From Dipteris shenzhenensis (Eukaryota > Polypodiophyta > Polypodiopsida > Gleicheniales): a stretch of 64,000 nt of DNA. Both the position numbers and the translations under genes were made by a program. Below are positions 57,201 to 63,370 of this stretch, one piece after another. The notes under the pieces were generated by a model that worked only from the letters and a program-made list of their open reading frames with translations, ran no database searches and had not been told where the DNA came from. The number at the start of each line of letters is the position of its first letter. The first letter of the stretch is position 1. Location of the stretch: assembly GCA_047967505.1 (NCBI GenBank), contig CM106539.1; one strand, given 5' to 3'.

Positions 57201-59914
57201 GCAACAAGTGTGGTTGCTGCAGAATCTTTTGCGGATGGACAGCAAGATATGGAGGTAGCATTTTGAATCTTTCTGGACAATAAGGTCTTTTATGCTAAGT
57301 AGCATTTGTAATAGAGCTCAAGCACACAACCACTTTTCAGAGGATCCAAATCTCACCCTACATTCCCCCCCCCCCCCCCCCATTTTCTTACATAATTTGC
57401 ACTGCAGGTAGCATTGGGGGGTTTTCCTTATATGAGACTGCCCTATACCGACTGAAAATTTTTAATTCTTTTATGAAATATAAAATTTGTGCTGTCACCC
57501 TTTTATGTTGTACCCTAGCCACTCCAGAGGAAGCTGGAAGATCTGGCAATTATCAGTTGTAAAACTGAAAGAATATCCTTTATTTTGTATGATTTACTAT
57601 ATTAGGACGTCTCTCAGTCTTATCATTATGCTGCTACCATTAGTATGCAAGGTGAGGAATCTGGAAGACTACATCATGTGTTATAAGCTGACACTTCTAG
57701 GCACAACCAATTGCCCTGTTTGGAGATATGTGCAAGAAGTGGTGAGGAGTACCCAGTGAAAAAAGACCATGCAATTGGTAAATCTTTTGATCGTCCAATG
57801 AAGACACTTCAACAAAGAAAACAACGTAGAAGGCCCACCAAGAAAATGTGGGTCCAAAAGGGATCTCTAAGGATACTTTATGGTTTTCAACCTTATGAGT
57901 GACTATCATGAGATTGAAACTGCACTATGTCGTGTGTTTAGAGGATGAGTTTGGGCACGTTCTTGGACTCATCTAGGTATATACTTTATTGTCATTCATT
58001 GGCTTGGGTAAGTTTCCATCTTTCACTGAAAATTGCATTTTGTTTTGTGTGCCATTTCTCGATTAGGAGAGTGGAGTATATCAGCCACTTCATAAGTTCA
58101 AAGATAAACATGTCAGGCTGCTGTATCTAAATTTCAGCTATAGGCACCTTTCATGAGGGTTACTTAACCTATAATGATATAAAAGAGAGTCATAGGACAT
58201 TGGGATAAACTACCTCCAATTGTAAGATCATATAATATAATCAAGAAATGACATGCCAATATATTTCCTTGAGGTGCCAAAACTGCTCAGGTAGGAGATT
58301 CTTTTTCTTTTTCAAGGTCATGTGCGGTTTATAGTACTCCTTGGAAGTTGTCTTTTCTTGTCAGCACACATAGCATGGATTTTGTAGGAACTTCACTGGA
58401 ATAGACAAAAGATAATCTAGTATGACTTAGTATGCAGCCGCACACAGGCGCACATGCACTGCCTAAGAAGGTTGTTGCAAATAACACCATATCTTTTATA
58501 AGACCTCACAGACTTGTGAGAGGGTTTGGGTCAAGTTTTCAAGTGCAAGATCTGTCACAATTGATTCTGTCTGAAGAGGTTGGTGCAGGAATTGCCTTCA
58601 AAAGTTCTGTGCAGTTTTCTGTGGTATGTTTGATTGTTAAAGAGAAAGATAAGATTACTTTTGGCTCTGCAGGATTTGATGGGATGGATTTTCTGGGAAT
58701 CCTTGCTTCTTGTCCAATATGCAGAGAATGAGACGGTATGCTGGGTGGCATATTCTCCAGATTCCATACAGGGATTGAGTTTACACAAGTGCTTCATGTA
58801 GCCCAAAGGATGTGCAGGAGGTGTGATAACAATGCATGTTGGTAGTCTTTTACAGTGGTACTTAAGTACTATAAGAAAAATTTGAATGCATTCAACTCAG
58901 ATGTTTCAGTGTTCTCACTTTAAGACAAACGAGTTGAGGGAGTTCAATTTACCAGCTTGATTCAGGATAATTGATTTCCTAGTGGCCTTTATGCCACAGT
59001 GAACTAATCGAGCCCCGATATCCAAGCATCTTCTTTCCTTCAGTTCAAGTGATTCTCTGTGCAATATATGTTTCTCTCATCCATTGCAGATGAAACCACC
59101 TGTCCCTGGAAATATGTTACTACTTAACTCTTCTAAGTGTGCACCCTGCTTTCATTTTATGTTTCATGCGCATGAGAAGCTACACTCAGGAGTCAGGCCC
59201 TTTCTGTCTTTAAAGAGAACAATACATGGGACTGTGTAGACTTAAAGGTTTGAAAAATGCTCATGCATAAAACCTTCAAAACATTTAGTTATGTTATACA
59301 TGTTGAGTATGGGTGAGCGCTTTCCACCTCTTTTTTTCATATCACTGCTTTCAATTAGAACACATGAAAAATACATGGATAGAGAGAGGGCTTCTATTTT
59401 TACAAAGGGCTACTCACGGTGTCAACAGCCGAGTTGTGGTCAGGTCTTTATCATAATGCCTAAAGGAATGTTATACTTCTATGACTGTCATGATCATTTC
59501 ATTGTATTTTGGGGGGTTTTGCAGGCATTGCTAGCAGTCCCAATGAGACTGATTCGTGAGCACAGCAAGGAAGATCTACTTGCTGTAAGGGAAGCAATAG
59601 AACGGGAGAAGCGTCACATAGATGCCAAGCTCATACAGCTAGAAGCCTCTGTTATTGCTAAAGAGGATTCCAAGGATGAAGCAATAGAGGTTGGCTTGCT
59701 GATAGAGAATCCAAAGCAACTTCCTGCTTCACCGGCATTGCTAAGTGTTGATGCACCTTATACAGCCATGCTCACCAATGATATAAGCATCATTCGAAGT
59801 GAACAATGCATCGATTATGTTGAAGCCCCACAATCTCGGGATGGAGGACAGCTCAGGGTTGTTCCAGTGGATGAAACAGATGGAGAAGCCACTGACTTGT
59901 CAGATTCTGACTAG
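23448..59914 (+). CDS. Unidentified host gene with very long TE-filled introns (seven exons supported)
   Basis: Exons 23448-23785, 23945-24257, 44899-44984, 45147-45455, 56904-57254, 58438-58623 and 59525-59914 join at AG/GT borders with matching phases throughout, giving about 660 codons. The protein starts Ser/Gly/Asp-rich. The middle has a compact part ([12 protein letters not shown] joined to [14 protein letters not shown], then [20 protein letters not shown]). Near the C-terminus is a helical charged part ([20 protein letters not shown]), and an acidic tail ([11 protein letters not shown]) closes the frame. I do not recognise the family. The third intron's span, 24,258-44,898, holds nested retrotransposons. 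A start codon exon is not visible; the series could continue the U-box gene, since a phase-1 donor at 9740 would fit 23448. Confidence 0.65.
24500..24740 (+). repeat. Left copy of a dispersed direct repeat (possible LTR)
   Basis: The block from GGGCTGAAGGCGTGGCTTCT through ACCTCCTTAGTTAGGGTT to AGCCAGTGTTAGCAATCCC has a diverged copy in the same orientation at 43,385-43,560. They flank the gypsy-like debris and everything nested in it. They could be the LTRs of an old gypsy element. Confidence 0.55.
24740..26140 (+). pseudogene. Decayed Ty3/gypsy element (zinc knuckle, RT start and integrase end)
   Basis: At about 25,010-25,060 the plus strand encodes [16 protein letters not shown], a CCHC zinc knuckle. 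Near 25,205-25,260 it encodes [14 protein letters not shown], the conserved lead into gypsy RT, and [18 protein letters not shown] follows near 25,280-25,325. Directly after, at 25,365-25,470, comes [18 protein letters not shown] and TTKHTPF, typical of the end of a gypsy integrase. RT, RNase H and most of integrase are therefore deleted. Similarity suggests the Tat side of Metaviridae, but this is from motif memory. Many stops are present. Confidence 0.65.
26141..26645 (-). pseudogene. LINE C-terminal fragment (minus strand)
   Basis: The minus-strand frame 26,607-26,254 reads [40 protein letters not shown] and [19 protein letters not shown]. It is collinear with the region after RT in the LINE at 20.2-20.6 kb. 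Upstream, to 26,640, it continues with [17 protein letters not shown] in the matching order. The copy is truncated at both ends and abuts the copia gag that begins at about 26,645. Confidence 0.8.
26645..30528 (+). pseudogene. Copia gag-pol, multiple lesions
   Basis: Domains in order: gag ([30 protein letters not shown]), zinc knuckle [14 protein letters not shown] (27,233-27,274) and protease ([12 protein letters not shown] at about 27,540). Then integrase ([38 protein letters not shown]), RT ([25 protein letters not shown]) and RNase H ([14 protein letters not shown]) follow. Stops include 26,881, 27,332, 27,784 and 29,779; at least six frame changes are present. A piece of RT around 29,540 (the [15 protein letters not shown] region of the sister copy) is lost, as is part of the RT-integrase linker near 28,940. 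Confidence 0.85.
26645..30837 (+). mobile_element. Copia element, 5' truncated, with 3' LTR
   Basis: It is closely related to the complete copia at 46,926-52,906 and starts abruptly inside gag, with no 5' LTR or leader. It ends with a purine run GCAGGGGGG (30,557-30,565) and a 3' LTR at 30,566-30,837 (TGTTAC to CTCACA, about 272 bp) that shares its first 60 bp and other blocks with the LTRs of the other copy. The abrupt start coincides with the minus-strand LINE fragment, suggesting a rearrangement breakpoint rather than simple insertion. Confidence 0.85.
30838..31590 (+). other. Degenerate CTTCCAYCC-type repeat region
   Basis: A loose motif (GTCTTCCATCC, GGCTTCCACCC and relatives, followed by CAGCTCAG or similar) recurs about nine times between 30,855 and 31,470 at uneven spacing. 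No credible protein is encoded. Similar CAGTT/CTTCCA-rich sequence continues after the solo LTR from 32,702, so the LTR appears to have inserted into it. Confidence 0.45.
31591..32701 (+). mobile_element. Solo LTR, 1.1 kb
   Basis: Begins TGTTGGAAAGGTCACCTCC and ends GGGTCATTTCTAACA, giving inverted TGTTRG/CTAACA ends. A TATA box (CCTATAAAAGG) lies at 32,168. The 5 bp before it are GAGAG and after it AAGAG, a target duplication with one mismatch. No internal region or primer site adjoins either end. Partial copies of the same LTR occur at 17,227 (minus) and around 46,820-53,570, and more distant ones at 690 and 3190. Confidence 0.7.
32702..34150 (+). other. Low-complexity CAGTT-rich sequence with possible gypsy pol tail
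   Basis: Open frames here are long but compositionally biased (Ser, Val, Thr, Pro). The only piece that may be real is about 34,095-34,150, which reads [16 protein letters not shown] just before a purine-rich AAGAGGGAA and a TGTCACATGC start, as a gypsy pol C-terminus before a polypurine tract and LTR would. I cannot support any other function. Confidence 0.3.
34153..35100 (+). mobile_element. Putative gypsy-type LTR with internal tandem duplication
   Basis: A TGTCACATGC start follows a purine-rich tract at 34,141-34,151; a second TGTCACATGC lies at 34,518. A promoter-like CCCTATAAAAAGGGCC lies at 34,787, a second TATAAATAAA at about 34,990, and the sequence closes near GCATGTTACA at 35,100. 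Within it a unit of about 155 bp is duplicated (34,173-34,318 and 34,325-34,483). The TSD and partner LTR are not seen. Its presumed interior continues at 35,101-35,138 and, after the nested gypsy, at 41,241. Confidence 0.45.
34173..34483 (+). repeat. Tandem duplication of about 155 bp
   Basis: Both copies contain CACACAGTTTGACC, GTATGCCGTGACC, TTGTGAGCCC and then AGCCACGGCGGAGCAATT, CGCCAGGGCAAAGCGTTG or its close variant, in the same order. Confidence 0.85.
35139..35589 (+). repeat. 5' LTR of the integrase-less gypsy
   Basis: 451 bp. It contains a tandem duplication of about 41 bp (CCCTTTCGACGGGACACTTC and onward, at 35,219-35,300) that is single in the 3' LTR. Its TATA region reads CTATACAAGAG where the 3' LTR has CTATATAAGAG. 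Confidence 0.92.
35591..35602 (+). promoter_or_regulatory. tRNA-Met primer-binding site
   Basis: TGGTATCAGAGC lies one base after the 5' LTR, complementary to initiator tRNA-Met. Confidence 0.9.
35603..36899 (+). other. Long repeat-rich leader of the gypsy element
   Basis: From 35,840 to 36,060 a GGACACACC motif followed by TTTTCATG, CCTTCATG or similar recurs about eight times. The same motif family is in the LTR at 35,345-35,425. From 36,230 to 36,720 the sequence is rich in CAGCC/GCCTGC, with GCCAGCCATTTCTGCC duplicated. No long start-to-stop frame precedes the ORF at 36,900. Confidence 0.6.
36900..37544 (+). CDS. Extra proline-rich ORF upstream of gag in the gypsy element (214 aa, unknown)
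   Basis: An intact 214-codon ATG frame, with a stop just upstream, lies 37 bp before the gag start. Residues 1-100 form a possibly folded part ([53 protein letters not shown]). The rest is proline-rich ([32 protein letters not shown]). It shows no retroviral gag, protease or polymerase motif. It is intact while gag-pol carries four stops, which may be chance or may reflect selection. I do not recognise it. It could be an extra gag-like protein, an acquired host fragment, or a chance frame in proline-coding low-complexity DNA. Confidence 0.5.
   Translation: METLGNSPVISRTPQASSTTQYGVQIAQPAHFGALASWVFCVTCPPSDLDHILYLLREAPQLHYFLSTVQVVFHETRTYPEPDIPQEFAVHLWREFYPSPSASPGYSPPPSAPRYPPLQVVPSPRQYLHSEGTPSPGYPPLPTAAPYPFSDPWTLQPTPVLSRAVTPISASPVLPRTGPPLPDFHGWFHPASPAPSNMSNLREQPESSSRIGTN
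37582..40680 (+). pseudogene. Gypsy gag-protease-RT-RNase H, four nonsense codons, integrase absent
   Basis: One frame runs from ATG 37,582 to 40,545 and is broken only by stops near 37,675, 37,696 and at 38,077, then TAG 40,543. A shift follows shortly after it. Gag has the capsid-like [20 protein letters not shown] and a [13 protein letters not shown] zinc knuckle (about 38,632). Protease has [14 protein letters not shown] (about 38,855). RT has [29 protein letters not shown] and [10 protein letters not shown] (about 39,880). RNase H has [16 protein letters not shown] and [14 protein letters not shown], and the frame-shifted end [19 protein letters not shown]. No HHCC or DDE integrase follows. 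All four stops fit CAA/CAG to TAA/TAG changes. Confidence 0.9.
40807..41235 (+). repeat. 3' LTR of the integrase-less gypsy
   Basis: 429 bp with an intact TATA-like CTATATAAGAG near 41,075. An extra CTACACACTACAG repeat near 41,110-41,135 is not in the 5' LTR. Confidence 0.92.
41241..41846 (+). other. Retrotransposon leader/gag-like debris interrupted by the gypsy
   Basis: The sequence resumes after the ACCAG duplication. It gives a coiled-coil-like frame ([27 protein letters not shown]) up to 41,422, then CGTATCAGAGCAAAG at about 41,437, which resembles a tRNA-Met primer site. I see no complete protein. Confidence 0.35.
41847..43040 (-). mobile_element. L1-type LINE 3' end (minus strand)
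   Basis: The minus-strand frame 42,678-41,950 starts [20 protein letters not shown] and contains [20 protein letters not shown] with [16 protein letters not shown], the zinc-binding domain found after RT in plant L1-type LINEs (zf-RVT). Upstream frames continue to about 43,040. The 3' end carries a poly(A) run, seen as T's at 41,848-41,861 on the plus strand. The copy is 5' truncated, with no RT core present. Confidence 0.85.
43385..43640 (+). repeat. Right copy of a dispersed direct repeat (possible LTR)
   Basis: GGGCTGAAGCCTTGGCTTCT, ACCTCCTTAGTTAGGGTT and GGCCAGTGTTGGCA match the copy at 24,520-24,690 in order. Divergence is substantial, so the pair is old. Confidence 0.55.
43641..44898 (+). 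other. End of the 20.6-kb intron, no gene seen
   Basis: AT-rich with stops in all frames of any length; minus-strand frames at 44,337-43,821 show no recognisable motif. It ends at the acceptor before exon 44,899. Confidence 0.45.
44899..45455 (+). CDS. Exons 3-4 of the unidentified gene (44899-44984, 45147-45455)
   Basis: Exon 44899-44984 begins with two bases that complete the phase-1 Gly codon left at 24257. It reads [19 protein letters not shown] and ends DVLQ in phase 0 before GTACAA. Exon 45147-45455 follows CTTTCCAG, reads [18 protein letters not shown], and later [19 protein letters not shown], ending in phase 0 before GTAATAG. The precise phase fit across 20.6 kb of transposon-filled sequence supports both exons and the long intron. 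Confidence 0.7.
45535..46790 (-). mobile_element. LINE 3' portion (minus strand)
   Basis: Read on the minus strand from about 46,600: [13 protein letters not shown], then [33 protein letters not shown], a stop, and [11 protein letters not shown]. This is the post-RT and Cys-motif region of the 18-kb LINE family in the same order. The 3' end near 45,600-45,540 reads CTCATAGATGACTTTG and AACTTTCCTTCTTTC, matching that family's terminus. It is inserted in the intron about 80 bp after exon 45,147-45,455. A short duplication (GGAGAGGGG and on) lies at 46,095-46,172. Confidence 0.75.
46926..47162 (+). repeat. 5' LTR of the complete copia
   Basis: 237 bp with TGTTAG/CTAACA inverted ends. It starts directly after the GACAG duplication and is followed two bases later by the primer site. 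Confidence 0.95.
47165..47176 (+). promoter_or_regulatory. tRNA-Met primer-binding site
   Basis: TGGTATCAGAGC, complementary to the 3' end of initiator tRNA-Met. Confidence 0.92.
47177..48230 (+). other. Repeat-rich leader of the copia element
   Basis: From 47,285 to 47,645 the motif CCGTAC or CGTAC recurs more than twenty times. From about 47,800 to 47,965 a TTGGGGCTTTTGCA block with TTGCAATTTTGCAG recurs. Long open frames here on both strands follow from the repeats and cross no coding motif. The gag start at 48,230 ends the region. Confidence 0.7.
48230..52632 (+). pseudogene. Copia gag-pol of the complete element, several lesions
   Basis: The ATG at 48,230-48,232 begins [13 protein letters not shown] and [18 protein letters not shown], a classic copia gag start. 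A TAG at 48,447 and a shift near 48,493 follow. The frame 48,500-50,520 then carries gag, zinc knuckle [14 protein letters not shown], protease [12 protein letters not shown], and integrase ([36 protein letters not shown]). A shift near 50,530 leads into RT ([20 protein letters not shown]). Two stops at 51,517-51,525, a shift at a G run (51,650) before [10 protein letters not shown], another near 51,845, and a TGA near 52,027 precede RNase H ([14 protein letters not shown]) ending at 52,632. An 81-bp in-frame tandem duplication lies near 49,165-49,325. Confidence 0.92.
52670..52906 (+). repeat. 3' LTR of the complete copia
   Basis: 237 bp, preceded by a GCAGGGGGG purine tract and followed by the GACAG duplication. 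Confidence 0.95.
53568..54112 (-). pseudogene. L1-type reverse transcriptase fragment
   Basis: The conserved RT blocks [28 protein letters not shown] and [10 protein letters not shown] are present in order on the minus strand, in two frames. The catalytic YADD block is lost because the copy ends at 53,570. Confidence 0.85.
53571..56410 (-). mobile_element. L1-type LINE (minus strand), 3' truncated
   Basis: Read right to left: a possible ORF1 start at about 56,405 ([19 protein letters not shown]), then a stretch to 55,700 without clear motifs. Endonuclease pieces lie at 55,200-54,880 ([20 protein letters not shown], then [14 protein letters not shown]). RT lies at 54,112-53,568 ([54 protein letters not shown]). 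This is the order of a plant L1 element, a different type from the 18-kb LINE. It is broken by stops and shifts and cut at 53,571, inside RT, where LTR sequence begins. Confidence 0.75.
56904..57254 (+). CDS. Exon 5 of the unidentified gene: best-ordered region
   Basis: Follows GAGTATTGCAG and gives 117 codons in phase 0 at both ends, before GTAGCA. It reads [59 protein letters not shown] and [20 protein letters not shown]. The regular hydrophobic spacing suggests a helical folded domain that starts in the preceding exon ([12 protein letters not shown]). The stretch is also open on the minus strand, but only this strand is splice-consistent. Confidence 0.75.
57255..58437 (+). other. Intron with possible small exons, unresolved
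   Basis: A C-run lies at 57,367-57,380. A candidate small exon at 57,606-57,651 would read [15 protein letters not shown] after TATATTAG and before GTGAGG. It ends in phase 1, and I could not place a convincing partner that restores phase 0 before 58,438. Direct joining of 57,254 to 58,438 is in phase without it. Confidence 0.3.
58438..58623 (+). CDS. Exon 6 of the unidentified gene
   Basis: Follows TAGTATGCAG and ends before a strong GTATGT donor. It is 62 codons, phase 0 at both ends, and includes [19 protein letters not shown] and [18 protein letters not shown]. It joins in phase to the terminal exon at 59,525. The frame stays open to 58,731, so the exon end is set by the donor rather than by a stop. 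Confidence 0.55.
59525..59914 (+). CDS. Terminal exon of the unidentified gene
   Basis: Follows GGTTTTGCAG and encodes 129 residues to TAG 59,912-59,914. It begins [20 protein letters not shown] with a charged helix ([18 protein letters not shown]) and ends in an acidic tail, [10 protein letters not shown]. The last 100 bp are duplicated downstream at 59,940-60,025, in the presumed 3' untranslated region. Confidence 0.75.
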   Translation, partial: ALLAVPMRLIREHSKEDLLAVREAIEREKRHIDAKLIQLEASVIAKEDSKDEAIEVGLLIENPKQLPASPALLSVDAPYTAMLTNDISIIRSEQCIDYVEAPQSRDGGQLRVVPVDETDGEATDLSDSD

Positions 59915-60025
59915 TTGTTTTCCCATCTACATCCCAAAAGATTATGTTGAAGCCCCCAATGTCACGAGGGAGGACAGCTCGTTCCAGTGGAGGAAATATA
60001 TGGAGAAGCGACGGACTTGTGACTA
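59814..60025 (+). repeat. Tandem duplication of the gene's last coding 100 bp
   Basis: The segment GATTATGTTGAAGCCC through ACTTG, TGACTAG at 59,814-59,914 is repeated with gaps at 59,940-60,025. The first copy holds the stop codon; the second lies in the presumed 3' untranslated region. Confidence 0.85.
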
Positions 60026-60720
60026 GTTCTCCCATGTACATCCCAACGCAGCAAAGGATAGGAACAATAATACGTTGTCCTTGATCCTAAACATGATGTG
60101 ATGCTATACGTCAATTTATCTTGCTTGCAATGTTGAATGTATAGGCCATAGGGAAATAATCTCCAGGTTTTAGAATGTATAATTATGCTCAGTCACTTGT
60201 TTCACCATCAAATTAATATATATGGAAACCCAATTGTATACGGGTTAGTCAAGGTATGGGTCACTCTTTTTATGGTGCTGTTATAACCTTATAACAGCTG
60301 CTTTCTACCCTGCATTATTGTGGAGCTTGTTTCAAATGCTTCACAATGGACTGTAAAAAATATGTGTATATATAGGCCCAGTTCACATATATGACCATTA
60401 ACTTAAAATGGGACACTGTTGTATATACCTAATGGCAGTCTACAATGAATATTACCCTTTTTATGGTGCTGCCGCATGGATGACCAGGTCTTGTCTCTAT
60501 GTGGTTTATTCTGTAGTTACTGTTGTGCTTTTTTTACAGATGGTGAATCTATAATGTTGAGAATCCAACTTGTATACACTTTTGGGAGATTCCTGTTTCA
60601 GTATTATTTGTGGAAAGCTGATCTTTCTCTAAAGGTCTGCCTTTATCCTCCCCCATGTTCCTCTTGGATTTGGGTCGACTGTGAGGAAAAAATGGCAGAA
60701 CAAATGTGGAATTAAGTGTT
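60026..60720 (+). other. 3' flank of the unidentified gene
   Basis: AT-rich; several AATAA-like signals (for example near 60,067) could end the transcript. No gene is seen; the open frame 60,476-60,715 lacks recognisable features. Confidence 0.4.
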
Positions 60721-60950
60721 TTCCCCCTTTTCCCCCTTCGTGTTTTTACCTTTTTGAATCACAGTGTTTTTACCTTTTTGAATCACAATTGATGGATCTC
60801 AATAAAATCTATGGTTATTTCATTGAAAGCATATAATCGGATGCTTTCCCGTGATTCTTCCCCCTTTTCCCCCTTCGTGTTTTTCCCTTTTTGAATTACA
60901 ATTAATGAATCTCAATAAAATCTAAGGCTATTTCATTGAAAGCATAATCA
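60720..60950 (+). repeat. Tandem duplication of about 120 bp
   Basis: CCCCCTTCGTGTTTTT, TTTTTGAAT-ACA and ATCTCAATAAAATCTA followed by TTTCATTGAAAGCAT occur in both 60,728-60,832 and 60,868-60,946. The first copy has an extra internal duplication (GTGTTTTTACCTTTTTGAAT). Confidence 0.85.
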
Positions 60951-61194
60951 CTTCCTGTGGTTGCATGAAGCTCTGCATTTTGTTTTCTTTTGATACTCAC
61001 CATTCAAGGAAATGTGTAGTTAATCTTACCTGCTCCATGAGCTCAGGATAGCTTCGGCTTAGATCTTGTAGAACATCAGAAGAAAACAATGTCTTTCCAA
61101 CTGAGATTTGGAAAATTTGATGTTCTACTTTAGAAATTGTACGCATGATGCGATCCTAATGATTCTTCATGCTTTGATTTGATGTACTTCTATG

Positions 61195-61292
61195 ATTGTT
61201 CCTTGTGAGTTCTCTTATTAAGATGCAAAGACTCATACTGATTGTTGTTCCTTGTGAGTTCTCTTATTAAGATACAAAGACTCACACTGATT
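61195..61292 (+). repeat. 49-bp tandem duplication
   Basis: TTGTTCCTTGTGAGTTCTCT and AAGATGCAAAGACTCA appear twice head to tail with three or so differences. Confidence 0.88.
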
Positions 61293-62151
61293 GTTTGTTG
61301 TCCTACAATCGTAAATCTTGAAAGTCTCAGCGGTTCCTTAAAACCCTGCTGAGGCAGAGGACTTTGCCTATCCTCACACTTTTTAATTTAAAGAGTTTTT
61401 GTGATTTAAAATTTTTGAAAGGATTTTTGAGTGCCACATTTTGCAAAGGATCCCTATTTGAAGCATCAAAATTCATAAATATAGCTCACATTACATGTAG
61501 TAAAAGCCCATATTTCACATGTTGAAAACCCAAGTCTTCTAAAAAAATAAAATCATCTAAGATTTTGGACATCATTTCAAGGTCCAAAGTTTGCATTAAT
61601 TTTTGTCACTTCAAGTAAAAATCATCATATCTTTGTGCACATTGAATTGCATGCAATTTTCACAAAAATGTTTAGGCAATCAAAGGCTCTATAATAATTT
61701 TGAATATTTGGGCTATTTAACTCGAGGGACACATATTCAATAACAATTGACATCATTTATCATCATTCTCAAGTGAACAAAGTCAATATCAAGGCAATTC
61801 AAGATTGTGGGTTAGTACTCAAAGCTCATTCCTATCTCAATTTAAGGAATTGAAAAGGACATCACTTATGCACTATTTGGCTAAAATTGTTCAGTATTTC
61901 CTTTCTCAAGAACATCTCTAGCTAAAGTTGAGAAGATGATTTAGGATTTTTTTGGTAGCAACGGGTGCACTCTATTGCAAAGGAGGAAGGGAGAATGATA
62001 GTTTGATGGTTGTTGCTAAGGTTTTAGAAAGCATTGATGTCTCATGCCGAGACAAGATCTTGTATCTTTTTCTTGCTATTAAATAAATTATGTTGTCCAC
62101 AAAAGGAAAAACTTTGCAATACCATTAATAGTTAAGATATTGTAAAAAGAT

Positions 62152-62347
62152 AAGGGAAATGCAAATGACAACTCTACAGTTGCTACCAAACAGTTTTAAG
62201 ATTTTAACATCTATCATTTCAAGAATGGCACATTCAATTAAGAAAGTTAAAACATCAACAATATTTTGCAATCATAACAAATTTTCATTGATCACAAGGG
62301 GAAATGGAAATGACAAGTCTACAATTGGTACCAAACAGTTTTAAGAA
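62152..62347 (+). repeat. Direct repeat of about 52 bp
   Basis: AATGACAACTCTACAGTTG and CTACCAAACAGTTTTAAGA at 62,155-62,205 recur as AATGACAAGTCTACAATTG and GTACCAAACAGTTTTAAGA at 62,305-62,347. Confidence 0.8.
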
Positions 62348-62504
62348 TATACTACCCATTTATGTTTTATGTACAACCATCAACTTGTATACACATCAAA
62401 TTTAGTTTATGCAAAAAAGAAGTAGAAATATATGCTATGCTAATTAGGATATCTAGAGTAACAAAATATCATTCCAATAGATCACTCTATTAATCTCTTC
62501 ATCA

Positions 62505-63370
62505 AGGTACCAAAACCAAGTCTTTTCTTTAATCTTCTTCAAACTTCTTCTAACAATCAAAGTTTCTAATATATGTGGAAGTAAGCTTCTATTAGACAAG
62601 AAACCATGTCAACTTCATTTTTTCTCACGAATGGCAAGCCACAATTAGTGAGACAAAAGGCTTGGGTTGTCCTGTATTAGAGAGATTCACATGTATTAGG
62701 TTAGTTAAAGAGATTCACATGTATTAGGTTAGTTAAAATAAACCCCTAGTTGGGAACAATTAAACTAAGCGTTTGGAAGGGAGCAACTCCAATAACAAAA
62801 TGGGTATGCCTCCACGTGTGAGCACCATCATTATAACAATTTAGATACACCTTAAACAAGAAGCCCCAACATGTCGCATAAGCCTCTTACAAAGAGCATT
62901 GCATTCAACAATTGGTAAGTGTTTGGCAAATGTGATATAGATGCCAATACCAAGTGAATTCTTTAATCTTCTTTAGTTCCATCGATCAATCAAAGTTTCT
63001 AATATATGTGGAAGTAAGCTTCTATTAGGGAAGAAATCCCGTTAAGTTAATTTTTTCTTGTGAATGGTAAGCCACAATTAGTAAGCACCTATATCAACAC
63101 AAGAAAACATTCACAAAAGGGTTTGGGTTAGCCTCTATGAGAGGGTACCACATATATAAGGTTGGATAAGATACCTCCTAATTGGGAACTATCATGCCAT
63201 AATTAATCAAAGTAAGCCTTTGGAAGGGAGTGACTCTAGTAATAAAATGGGTATATACCTCCTCCATGTGTAATATCATAACAACCTGGATATGCCTTCA
63301 ACGAGAATCCCCAACATGTCATGTAATCCTCTTGCAACAAAGAGCATTGCACTCAATAGTTGGGAATCAT
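62505..63370 (+). repeat. Diverged tandem duplication of about 430-460 bp
   Basis: The block AATCAAAGTTTCTAATATAT, GTGGAAGTAAGCTTCTATTA, AAGCCACAATTAG, TTTGGAAGGGAG, AAAATGGGTAT, CCCCAACATGTC and AGAGCATTGCA at 62,555-62,910 recurs in the same order at 62,988-63,352. A 28-bp duplication (AGAGATTCACATGTATTAGG and on, 62,680-62,735) is present only in the first copy. Confidence 0.88.

Noticed and set aside
56846-57280. 144-aa minus-strand frame over exon 5
   Set aside because: It is the antisense shadow of a splice-consistent plus-strand exon.
57711-57902. Possible exon with a basic KQRRRPTKK stretch
   Set aside because: The frame is attractive but no acceptor and donor pair restored phase between 57,254 and 58,438.
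60720-63370. Direct repeats suggestive of a CRISPR array
   Set aside because: Units differ in length, are mostly two copies, have no regular spacers, and the context is a plant nuclear genome.
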